From assembly GCF_013839525.1 (NCBI RefSeq), contig NZ_JACDIS010000003.1, forward strand, positions 248,001 through 312,000: 64,000 nt of DNA. Direction: 5' to 3'. Position numbers and translations under genes: made by a program. Below, one piece after another: positions 57,254-64,000 of the stretch. Each line of letters begins with the position of its first letter. Position 1 is the stretch's first letter. Source of the DNA: Chthonobacter rhizosphaerae. GTDB taxonomy: Bacteria > Pseudomonadota > Alphaproteobacteria > Rhizobiales > Pleomorphomonadaceae. The notes under the pieces are model-generated. The model worked only from the letters and a program-made list of their open reading frames with translations. It was not told the DNA's origin and did no database searches.

Positions 57254-58257
57254 GCGCGCCGCTCGTCGTCGCCGTGCCGTCCAAGGGGCGGTTGCAGGAG
57301 CAGACGCTCGCCTTCTTCGACCGCTCGGGCCTGCCGGTGCGGCAGGCGCGCGGCGCGCGCGACTATTTCGCCAGCGTCGCCGGCCTGCCGGACGCCACCA
57401 TCCAGTTCCGCTCCGCCTCGGAGATCGCCCGCGAGGTGGGCGCCGGCTCGGTGCACCTCGCCGTCACCGGCATGGACCTTCTGCACGAAACCCTCGGCGG
57501 CGCGCAGGACGAGATCCGCCCGGGCGACAGCCTCGACGACCAGGCCCCCTCCCCCGCCCACGTGGTGACGCGGCTCGGGTTCGGGCACGCCAACGTGGTG
57601 GTGGCCGTGCCGCAGGCCTGGCTCGACGTGGCCACGATGGCCGACCTCGCCGACGTGGCCGCCCGCTTCCGGCTGAAGCACCACCGGCCCATGCGGGTGG
57701 CGACCAAGTACGTCTCGCTCACCCGCCGCTTTCTCACCGGCCACGGGGTGCACGACTACCTGATCGTGGAAAGCCCGGGCGCCACGGAGGGCGCGCCGGC
57801 CGCGGGGAGCGCGGAGCTGATCGTGGACATCACCTCCACGGGCCAGACCCTGGTGGAGAACGGGCTGAAGGTGATCGACGACGGCGTGATCATGCGGTCC
57901 GAGGCGGCGCTGGTGGCGTCGCTGGCGGCGGACTGGTCGGACAAGGCCCGCGCGGCCGCCCGCACCATGCTGACGCGGATCGCCGCCGACGCCCGCGCCC
58001 GGTCGGTCAAGATGGTGGAGGCCTCGCTGGAGCCGACGGCGGAGCGCCTCGCGGCGGTCGCCGCCCGGTTCGGCGCGACGCCGCCGTTCGACGGCCTGCC
58101 GACGCCGCTCGTGCTCCTGTGCCCGGCGAAGGCGGTCCACCCGCTGTCGGCCTGGCTGCTGGAGGAAGGCGCCCGGACGGTGACCGTGCGCGGCGTGGAC
58201 TATGTGTTCGAGGCGGAGAACGCGCTCTACGACGACCTCGCCCGCCGTCTCGACTGA
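57250..58257 (+). CDS. hisG: ATP phosphoribosyltransferase catalytic subunit
   Basis: This 335-residue HisG has VAVPSKGRLQEQTLAFF, AVTGMDLLHE, RVATKYVSLTRRFL and ELIVDITSTGQTLVENGLKVIDDGVI (the PRPP-binding region). It catalyses the first step of histidine synthesis. HisZ-dependent HisG proteins are usually about 210-230 residues; this one continues for about 100 residues after the PRPP block, a form seen in several Rhizobiales. It is coupled to hisZ. Confidence 0.95.
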   Translation: MSAPLVVAVPSKGRLQEQTLAFFDRSGLPVRQARGARDYFASVAGLPDATIQFRSASEIAREVGAGSVHLAVTGMDLLHETLGGAQDEIRPGDSLDDQAPSPAHVVTRLGFGHANVVVAVPQAWLDVATMADLADVAARFRLKHHRPMRVATKYVSLTRRFLTGHGVHDYLIVESPGATEGAPAAGSAELIVDITSTGQTLVENGLKVIDDGVIMRSEAALVASLAADWSDKARAAARTMLTRIAADARARSVKMVEASLEPTAERLAAVAARFGATPPFDGLPTPLVLLCPAKAVHPLSAWLLEEGARTVTVRGVDYVFEAENALYDDLARRLD

Positions 58258-58603
58258 CGGGTGGCGCCAGAAACAAGGAAGGCCGCGGTTCCGGGGGGAA
58301 ACCGACGGCCTTCGTGTGGACGCCGCGATCGGGGTAGCGGCGGCCGAAGAGACAGGATCGGGTTGGATGCGAGCGATCGGGGTAGCCCGGCATCCATCTT
58401 GTCTCGTGGATGTTACGGGGGCTTCATCGGGCCGGATCACCGGTGCGCGATTTTTTTGTCGGCCGCGAGGAGCCGTTCCGGCGAGGACGACGGCGCGGCT
58501 GATCCGCCCGGGTGACGGTCAGGGCGGCGCCGACGTCGGTTTGGAGCCGCCGCATCCGCGCACGATCCGCCGCCGCACGCCGGGACGGCGGCCGGCGATC
58601 GCG
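58258..58603. other. his operon 3' region
   Basis: These 346 bp between convergent hisG and tag contain a hairpin (58278-58313) and a 13-bp direct repeat GCGATCGGGGTAG (58326 and 58374). I see no ORF with coding character. Confidence 0.5.
58278..58313 (+). terminator. Hairpin after hisG
   Basis: GAAGGCCG pairs with CGGCCTTC, with an inner GGTT/AACC helix. It lies 21 bp after the hisG stop. No T-run follows, so termination efficiency is uncertain. Confidence 0.6.
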
Positions 58604-59239
58604 TCAGCGCACGGGTTTGTGGAAGCGCGCCCTCGCCTCGGCGCAGGCCGCGCGGCAGGGGCAGCCCTCCAGGTGATCGTTGACGAGGCCCATGGACTGC
58701 ATGAAGGCGTAGACCGTGGTGGGGCCGACGAAGGTCCAGCCGCGTTCGCGGAGCGCCTTGGAGAGGGCCGCGGAGGCCGGCGTGGTGGGGTTGGCCGTGA
58801 GCGTCGGCTTGTCGAACACGGCCGGCCGATCGGCCGGGTCCGGCTCGAAGCGCCACAGGAAGGCGGCGAGGGACTCGCCGGTCTCGTCGCGCAGAGCGCG
58901 GGCGCGGCGGGCGTTGTTAATGGTGGAGACGATCTTGCCGCGATGGCGCACGATGCCGGCGTCGGCGACGAGGCGTTCCACGTCGGCGTCGCCGAACTCG
59001 GCCACGGCCTCGATCGAGAAGCCGGCGAAACCCTGACGGAAAGCGTCGCGCTTCTTCAGGATGGTGAGCCAGGACAGGCCGGACTGGAAGCCCTCCAGGC
59101 AGAGCTTCTCGTAGAGCCGGTCGTCGTCGCCGACCGGGCGGCCCCATTCCTCGTCGTGGTAGCGCTGGTAGATGGGCTCCGCGCCAGCCCACCAGCATCG
59201 CACGACGCCGTCCGCCCCGGTCACCAGTCCGTCGATCAT
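58604..59239 (-). CDS. tag: DNA-3-methyladenine glycosylase I
   Basis: This 211-residue HhH glycosylase has RCWWAGAEPIYQRYHDEEWG, DDRLYEKLCLEGFQSGLSWLTILKKRDAFR, and a C-terminal zinc snap (H-x-C-x-C: HLEGCPCRAAC). It excises 3-methyladenine from alkylated DNA. It has no operon partner and is convergent with the his operon. Confidence 0.95.
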   Translation of the reverse strand: MIDGLVTGADGVVRCWWAGAEPIYQRYHDEEWGRPVGDDDRLYEKLCLEGFQSGLSWLTILKKRDAFRQGFAGFSIEAVAEFGDADVERLVADAGIVRHRGKIVSTINNARRARALRDETGESLAAFLWRFEPDPADRPAVFDKPTLTANPTTPASAALSKALRERGWTFVGPTTVYAFMQSMGLVNDHLEGCPCRAACAEARARFHKPVR

Positions 59240-59381
59240 CGCCCCCTCCCCCCGTCGGTCCGGCCACAGGTCATCAGGCGGCCCGGACAGGGTCTGTCAT
59301 CAGCGTCCGCTGGAGCAAACTCCGATCACGTTGCCCCACCTGATCGCCGAGAGGATGCTCCAGCGTGTCGTACCTGGAGCG

Positions 59382-59407
59382 AAAAAGGGGGCCGGTCGCC
59401 CGCCCCC
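59382..59407 (-). terminator. Rho-independent terminator of the second cheZ
   Basis: On the minus strand GGGGGC pairs with GCCCCC and is followed by TTTTT. It begins 20 bp after the cheZ-like stop. Confidence 0.8.
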
Positions 59408-59426
59408 GGAGTCGGTTGCGGATCGA

Positions 59427-60140
59427 TCAGGCGAACAGGGCGTCGATGTCGTCCTGGCTGGCGACGCCGGCGGCTTCCGGCAGGGCCGGGCCGTTGAGGA
59501 GGGCGGCGTCGCCGACGCGGCGGAGCGATTCGTCGGCCTCGATGGTGTCGAAGGTCTCCATGCCGCCCCAGATCTCCATCATCCGGTTGACCCGGTCCTC
59601 GATGAAGCGGAGCACATTGACGACCTTGGTGATGCGCTGGCCCGTGAGATCCTGGAAATTGCAGGCCTCGAAGACGGTGAGCACCTTCTCCTGGATGTCG
59701 GCGGCAAGCTGCTGGTCCTGGCCCTTCAGGCGGGCGGACAGGGTGTTGGCGGCGTCGTCGATCGATTCGGCCGCGGACAGGATCGCCTCGGTGGCGCTCT
59801 CCGTGCCGCCGACCACCGCGTCCAGCTCGTCGGTGACGCGGCTCATCTCCTGGCCCTTGAAGCCGGAGACGTGCAGGCTGGCGATCTCGCGCTTGGTCCG
59901 GCTGATGGCCTCCTGGATCTCGTCCAGCTCGGCCTTCATCTTCATGGCTTCGACGGTCTGCTGGCGGAAGTCCTCGATGATCTCGCGGCTCACTTCCTTC
60001 TGGGGCTGAACCAGCCTGCGCAGCTCGGCGATTTCGCGGAGTATCTCGTCGGCCTTTCCGTCCACCGCGCCTCCGGCGGCCCTGGCGGCAGATAGTCCCA
60101 TCAGTTCTTCGACCCGGTATGCCTTTCGGCCCGCTGACAT
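59427..60140 (-). CDS. Second CheZ-family phosphatase-like protein
   Basis: This 237-residue helical protein carries ACNFQDLTGQRITKV (D164, Q168), the CheZ active-site segment, preceded by long predicted helices (30-160). It ends in SQDDIDALFA, which resembles the CheY-binding C terminus. It shares this plan with the CheZ at 33591 but only low overall identity. No cheY is adjacent, so the target response regulator is unknown. The start at 60140 gives a family-like N terminus; the frame to 60227 is less plausible. A Rho-independent terminator follows. Confidence 0.88.
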   Translation of the reverse strand: MSAGRKAYRVEELMGLSAARAAGGAVDGKADEILREIAELRRLVQPQKEVSREIIEDFRQQTVEAMKMKAELDEIQEAISRTKREIASLHVSGFKGQEMSRVTDELDAVVGGTESATEAILSAAESIDDAANTLSARLKGQDQQLAADIQEKVLTVFEACNFQDLTGQRITKVVNVLRFIEDRVNRMMEIWGGMETFDTIEADESLRRVGDAALLNGPALPEAAGVASQDDIDALFA

Positions 60141-60213
60141 GACGTATTCCCCTCGGACACTGGACCGGGACACTAACCGTCCGAGGTTAACAACGGGTTT
60201 GGCAGCTTTTCCG

Positions 60214-60230
60214 TATGCTCTCTGCATACA
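60214..60230. promoter_or_regulatory. Perfect inverted repeat GTATGC-N5-GCATAC, candidate operator
   Basis: A 17-bp palindrome lies between the divergent cheZ-like gene (start 60140) and the DUF2927 gene (start 60366). Its size and AT-rich half-sites fit a dimeric repressor site. No regulator can be named. Confidence 0.4.
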
Positions 60231-60365
60231 TCGTAGGTCGAAGGCTAAACCGATTGAACGACCGGACGCCTGCCGGTAAACTCCCCGTTACCAGGTCCGT
60301 GAAGACGCGATAACGCGCGGCGGGCGGCATGCGGCCGGAGGACGGTCGCCGGCGGGGGACCCTTT

Positions 60366-61169
60366 ATGATCGGAATGATCGGACGGCTTTTCAGAGTCGG
60401 TCCGGCGGGCGGAAAGCACGTCGATCGTCCTATGCGTACCGGCGCTTCGGGCCGGATGCTTCTTCTTCTGGCGACGAGCCTCCTGGCCGCGATGACGGCC
60501 GTTCCGAGCGCCGCCTCGGCGTCTCCCCTCAAACCCTTCAGCGACCGGGACCTGGCGACCGGCTTTCTGGCAACCGTGTTCGGCCTGGAGCACGGCGCGG
60601 CCGGCGCCGGCATGGTGAAGAAGTTCAACGGGCCGGTCCGGTTCGAGATCGCCATCCATTCGGCCATCGACCGGGAGGCGGATGTCGCCCGCTTCGTGCG
60701 CCAGCTGCCCCGGATGGTGCGCGGGCTCGACGCCCGGCTCGCCCGGAGCGGCGAGGACGCCAACTTCAAGATCGTGGTCGTCGACCGGGATTCCTATGTG
60801 AAGCGGGCGAGGCTGGACGCCTTCTCCAGCGCGTTCGCCCGGGTGCCCGGCAACTGCATGGTCAAGGTGGACTTCAGCCCCTCGGGCATTCGCCGCGCCA
60901 CGGCGGTGATCGTCTCCGACAACGGGGAGGCGCTGTTCCGCCGCTGCATGGTGGAGGAGATCCTGCAGGGTCTCGGCCCGATGAACGACGATCCGCGCCT
61001 CGGCTCGAGCGTCTTCAACGACCGGTCGCCGCACGCGCGCTTCATGCCGTTCGACCGGGCGATCATCTCCATGCTCTACGACGGGCGGGTGCGCCACGGC
61101 GCGTCCCGGACGGAGGTGCTGGCCCTGCTGCCGGACCTGATCCGCTCGGCCCGGGCCGCGGTGCGCTGA
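60366..61169 (+). CDS. DUF2927 family secreted protein
   Basis: This 267-residue protein has DUF2927 blocks: DLATGFLATVFGLE, KKFNGPVRFEIA, VEEILQGLGPMNDDPRLGSSVFND and SMLYDGRVRHGASRTEVLALLP. A hydrophobic segment at 31-50 is a signal or anchor. The function is unknown. ATG at 60366 has GGGGGAC 8-14 bp upstream; ATG at 60432 would leave a more standard signal peptide but a poor ribosome-binding site. An 11-bp triplet repeat follows the stop. Confidence 0.87.
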   Translation: MIGMIGRLFRVGPAGGKHVDRPMRTGASGRMLLLLATSLLAAMTAVPSAASASPLKPFSDRDLATGFLATVFGLEHGAAGAGMVKKFNGPVRFEIAIHSAIDREADVARFVRQLPRMVRGLDARLARSGEDANFKIVVVDRDSYVKRARLDAFSSAFARVPGNCMVKVDFSPSGIRRATAVIVSDNGEALFRRCMVEEILQGLGPMNDDPRLGSSVFNDRSPHARFMPFDRAIISMLYDGRVRHGASRTEVLALLPDLIRSARAAVR

Positions 61170-61200
61170 CGGGGCGCTGACGGGGCGCTGACGGGGCGGC
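61163..61200. repeat. 11-bp tandem repeat at the DUF2927 stop
   Basis: GCGCTGACGGG occurs three times from 61163, so TGA triplets recur every 11 bp. The first contains the true stop codon. Confidence 0.8.
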
Positions 61201-61363
61201 GGCCCGGGCGGGCCGCCGTTGACGCTTCATTCACCATGACGGCAGATCCGGACAAGTCTCCTCGTTCGGGACGGATTCGATTCACCATTTCGGCCCGGCC
61301 GCGGCCTTAGACTTCCAGGCAGTGTTCCGCCGCCCCCGCGGCGATGCGTCTGTCGAGGATGTC

Positions 61364-62095
61364 ATGCGTCTTCCGAGCCTTCTTGCCTGTGCGGTCGCCA
61401 CGGTCGCGGCCGTCTTCTGCGGCGAGGCCGCCGCGCAGAGCGGGCGCTACGCGACCCCGCCGCCGATCGTGCTGTCGCCGAACCTGACCGAGCCGTGGGT
61501 GACGCAGCTCCGCCCCGGCGATCGGCCGATCTACCGCAAGGAGCCGCGCTCCAGCGCCCGCGTGCGCCGCCTGCCGACGCCGGAGATCGAGATCACGCCG
61601 GCCGCCGCCCAGGCGGCGCCGAAGACGCTGCATCCGTCGCAGCGGCCGATCGCGGAGCAGTTCCTGCCGACGCTCGTGACCTACGACGGCCCGCACGCGC
61701 CCGGCACCGTGGTGATCGACACCAACAGCCGGCACCTCTACCTGGTGGAAGCCGGCGGCATGGCGCGCCGCTACGGCGTGGGCGTGGGGCGGCCGGGGTT
61801 CGAATGGGCCGGCACCCACCGGGTGACGCGCAAGGCGGAATGGCCCGCCTGGGTGCCGCCTCCGGAAATGCGCCAGCGCCAGCCCTACCTGCCGGCGCGC
61901 ATGGAGGGCGGTCCGAAGAATCCGCTCGGCGCCCGCGCGCTCTATCTCGGTTCCACGCTCTACCGCATCCATGGCACGTCGGAGCCCTGGACGATCGGCT
62001 CGGCCGTGTCGTCCGGCTGCATCCGCATGCGCAACGAGGACGTGATCGACCTCTACGGCCGCGTGCCGGTGGGCGCCCGCGTGGTGGTGATGTGA
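61364..62095 (+). CDS. L,D-transpeptidase (YkuD domain)
   Basis: This 243-residue secreted protein has a signal peptide (residues 1-24, ending AAAQ) and a YkuD domain from about 112, with the catalytic HGT (203-205) and SSGCIRM (216-222, nucleophile C219). It cross-links peptidoglycan 3-3 or attaches proteins to it in the periplasm. The ATG at 61364 has GAGGA 6-10 bp upstream; the frame 14 codons upstream is unlikely. Confidence 0.95.
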   Translation: MRLPSLLACAVATVAAVFCGEAAAQSGRYATPPPIVLSPNLTEPWVTQLRPGDRPIYRKEPRSSARVRRLPTPEIEITPAAAQAAPKTLHPSQRPIAEQFLPTLVTYDGPHAPGTVVIDTNSRHLYLVEAGGMARRYGVGVGRPGFEWAGTHRVTRKAEWPAWVPPPEMRQRQPYLPARMEGGPKNPLGARALYLGSTLYRIHGTSEPWTIGSAVSSGCIRMRNEDVIDLYGRVPVGARVVVM

Positions 62096-62101
62096 CGACG
62101 A

Positions 62102-62125
62102 GGCCCGGCGGGTGGCCGCCGGGCC
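62102..62125. terminator. 10-bp perfect hairpin between convergent genes
   Basis: GGCCCGGCGG pairs with CCGCCGGGCC around GTGG. It lies 6 bp after the L,D-transpeptidase stop and 40 bp from the end of the convergent lprI-like gene. Confidence 0.65.
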
Positions 62126-62165
62126 GTTGCTTCCGCGCCGGAGGGGCAGCCAGCGGCGCGCCGCC

Positions 62166-62516
62166 TCAGATCTCGCCGAGGCGCTTGCGGTAGCTCTCCA
62201 GGGCGCAGGCCCGCATGTCCGCCTGGCGGCGGCACTCGTTGCGGGCCTTCATCCAGTTGCCCTGGGCGAGCTTGAGCTCCTGCACGTTGCCGGCCGGAGA
62301 ACGGGCGAGAGCGGCGGCGAAGGCCTTGGCGAGCTCCACGTCGAGCGCGGCCAGTTCCTCGTCGGCGCAGATCAGCGTCTCCACTTCGCTTTTCGGGCGA
62401 TCGCAGTCGAAGCTCGGATCGGCCGCCCGTCCCGACGCGGAGCTCATCGTGACGACGAGAAGTCCGAGCACGCCCCAGACCAAAGACCGACGGACCATCA
62501 CGACACCCATTCTCAT
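62166..62516 (-). CDS. LprI-like lysozyme-inhibitor family protein
   Basis: This protein of about 116 residues has a signal peptide (VWGVLGLLVVTMSSASGRAA) and one DUF1311/LprI domain: SFDCDRPKSEVETLICADEELAALD, LAQGNWMKARNECRRQADMRACALESYRKRL with four Cys that can form two disulfides. The family includes inhibitors of host lysozyme, but most members are uncharacterised periplasmic proteins. Alternative ATGs at 62510 and 62498 exist. It is next to a cell-wall transpeptidase gene, but convergent. Confidence 0.88.
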   Translation of the reverse strand: MRMGVVMVRRSLVWGVLGLLVVTMSSASGRAADPSFDCDRPKSEVETLICADEELAALDVELAKAFAAALARSPAGNVQELKLAQGNWMKARNECRRQADMRACALESYRKRLGEI

Positions 62517-62631
62517 CGTTGAAGCGTCACCGGAAACGCGGCGCGCCCGGAACGGTTCTTGCGCCGCGAGCGCGGCGCTTTCGAGGCAACCTACACGGCT
62601 CTGGTGTACCGAGGGTTTCCGTGCTCCGGTT

Positions 62632-63951
62632 TCAGGCCCGGCCCGTCTGAAGGTCCGCCGGGCGCTCGCCGCCATAGGCCCAGTCGAGGAGTTCCACCGT
62701 GTGCACCACGGGCACCGGCGCGGCGGCGCCGAGCTGGGTGATGCAGCCGATGTTGCCGGTGGCGATCACGTCCGGTCCGGTGCGGGCGATGTTGGCGAGC
62801 TTGCGGTCGCGGAGCTGCGTGGCGATGTCCGGCTGCAGGATGTTGTAGGTGCCGGCGGAGCCGCAGCAGAGGTGGCCTTCCGGCACGTCGCGCACGGTGA
62901 AGCCCGCGCGGTGCAAGAGCGCCTTGGGCTCGGTGCGGATCTTCTGGCCGTGCTGCATGGAGCACGCGGAATGATAGGCGACGGTGAGCGGCGCCGGCGC
63001 CTCCGCCGGCGGCAGGTCGAGCCGGGCGAGAAGCTCGGTCACGTCCTTGGCGAGCGCCGACACCCGCGCGGCCTTCTCGGCATAAGCCGGGTCGGCGCGC
63101 AGCATGTGGCCGTAGTCCTTGATGGTGGTGCCGCAGCCGGACGCGGTGATCACGATGGCGTCGAGCCCCGGGCCCTCGATCTCCGCCGTCCAGGCGTCCA
63201 CGTTGCGGCGGGCGGCGGCGAGCGCGTCATCCTCGCGGCCCATGTGGTGGACGAGCGCCCCGCAGCAGCCCTCCCCCTTCGGCAGCACGATCTCCACCCC
63301 GAGCCGGGTGAGGAGCCGGATGGTGGCGTCGTTGATGGACGGGCGGAGCACCGGCTGGGCGCAGCCGGAAAGGAGCGCCACCCGGGCGACCCGCTTGCCC
63401 GCCGCTGGGGCGATCACGTCGCCGGCCTTGTGGCTGGACGGCAGCGGCGCCCGGCCGGGCGCGAGACGCAGCATGGCGGCGAGGCGGCGGCCGGTGAGGC
63501 CCATGCGGGCGAGCACGGGCGCGAACGGCCGCCCGAAAAGGGCGGCCCCGAGGGCGAGTCGGAACCGGCCCCGATTCGGCAGCACGGCGGCGAGGACGTT
63601 TCTCACCATCCGGTCCGGCAGGGCGCGGACGTGGGTCTCCTCGATGTGGGCGCGGGCATGGTCCACCAGGTGCATGTAGTGCACGCCGGACGGACAGGTG
63701 GTCATGCACGACAGGCACGACAGGCAGCGGTCCACGTGGAGCACGGTTTCCGGGTCGGCCGGGCGGTCGTTCTCCAGCATCTCCTTGATCAGGTAGATGC
63801 GGCCGCGCGGGCTGTCGAGCTCGTCGCCGAGGAGCACAAAGGTCGGGCAGGTCGCCGTGCAGAAGCCGCAGTGCACGCAGGCGCGGAGGATCTTCTCCGA
63901 TTCGGCCATGTGCGGGTCGGCGAGCTGGGCGAGGGAAAAATTGGTCTGCAT
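62632..63951 (-). CDS. glcF: Glycolate oxidase iron-sulfur subunit
   Basis: This 439-residue protein has two 4Fe-4S ferredoxin motifs, CVHCGFCTATCP (C25, C28, C31, C35) and CLSCLSCMTTCP (C76, C79, C82, C86), followed by two CCG-type cysteine-rich domains (GEGCCGALVHH, GHLCCGSAGTY). It is the electron-transfer subunit of glycolate dehydrogenase GlcDEF, which oxidises glycolate to glyoxylate. It directly follows the end of glcE with a 4-bp gap. Confidence 0.96.
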   Translation of the reverse strand: MQTNFSLAQLADPHMAESEKILRACVHCGFCTATCPTFVLLGDELDSPRGRIYLIKEMLENDRPADPETVLHVDRCLSCLSCMTTCPSGVHYMHLVDHARAHIEETHVRALPDRMVRNVLAAVLPNRGRFRLALGAALFGRPFAPVLARMGLTGRRLAAMLRLAPGRAPLPSSHKAGDVIAPAAGKRVARVALLSGCAQPVLRPSINDATIRLLTRLGVEIVLPKGEGCCGALVHHMGREDDALAAARRNVDAWTAEIEGPGLDAIVITASGCGTTIKDYGHMLRADPAYAEKAARVSALAKDVTELLARLDLPPAEAPAPLTVAYHSACSMQHGQKIRTEPKALLHRAGFTVRDVPEGHLCCGSAGTYNILQPDIATQLRDRKLANIARTGPDVIATGNIGCITQLGAAAPVPVVHTVELLDWAYGGERPADLQTGRA

Positions 63952-63955
63952 GGTT

Positions 63956-64000
63956 TCACGCGTCTCCCGCCATGCGGGCCGGATTGAGGATGCCGAGCGG
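63956..64000 (-). CDS. glcE: Glycolate oxidase FAD-binding subunit, 3' end only
   Basis: The minus strand at the right edge reads PLGILNPARMAGDA followed by TGA. LNPARM is the conserved end of FAD-linked oxidase GlcE/GlcD C-terminal domains (often FDPxGxLNPGRM). It lies 4 bp before glcF, as in glcDEF operons. Only 14 codons are present; the rest is outside the window. Confidence 0.75.
   Translation of the reverse strand, partial: PLGILNPARMAGDA

Overview
The window is 64 kb of high-GC chromosome from an alphaproteobacterium, most likely order Hyphomicrobiales (Rhizobiales). The evidence is the gene content: Alphaproteobacteria- or Rhizobiales-restricted families (DUF6101, DUF2093, DUF4170, DUF3035, invasion-associated-locus-B proteins, TIGR01459 HAD), the ctaC-ctaD-ctaB-coxF-ctaG-ctaE-DUF983-SURF1 oxidase order, the hisS-hisZ-hisG operon, and a CIRCE-controlled groESL. 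I cannot fix the genus. Coding density is high, the genes look vertically inherited, and I see no prophage, IS element, integron, CRISPR array, tRNA or rRNA.

Layout. 0-2.3 kb: 5'-truncated membrane PAS/GGDEF/EAL protein. 2.5-9.3 kb (minus): aa3-type cytochrome c oxidase operon with assembly factors, including a 52-residue CoxF-like protein. 9.7-14 kb (plus): two IalB-family secreted proteins bracketing a PPOX flavoprotein and TldD, then DUF2093. 14.3-19.2 kb (minus): lipid A/Kdo block lpxK-waaA-acyltransferase-MsbA-like exporter. 19.4-25 kb: rsmD and rluB (with a long disordered tail), tadA, a patatin-like protein, purD. 25.4-31.9 kb: ubiA, DUF6101, pmbA (TldE), cysQ, DUF4170, mutL. 32-44 kb: HAD hydrolase, cheZ-cheY, MaoC hydratase, ribF, ileS-lspA, a DUF3035 lipoprotein, and an M16 peptidase pair (one catalytic, one not). 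44-50.8 kb: degenerate EAL protein, HMA metallochaperone, an NtrC-like regulator without the sigma-54 loop, secreted hypotheticals, GNAT and EamA proteins. 50.8-64 kb: groESL, DoxX, a DUF427-like protein, hisSZG, tag, a second cheZ, DUF2927, an L,D-transpeptidase, LprI-like protein, glcF and the end of glcE.

How the genes fit together. The oxidase cluster encodes core subunits I-III, haem O synthase and copper-insertion factors, and an FNR/FixK-type box sits in its upstream region. The LPS block performs the last cytoplasmic steps of Kdo-lipid A synthesis and flips the product. TldD and PmbA form one heteromeric peptidase but lie 15 kb apart. Several c-di-GMP and chemotaxis elements (two EAL proteins, CheY, two CheZ) are scattered among housekeeping genes.

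The most unusual feature is intergenic. A dispersed hairpin repeat, with a 7-bp stem whose bases change in compensating pairs and with conserved flanks, occurs about nine times in four intergenic regions. A separate REP-like palindrome occurs at 23.5 and 53 kb. Many gene borders also carry private short tandem duplications of unrelated unit length.
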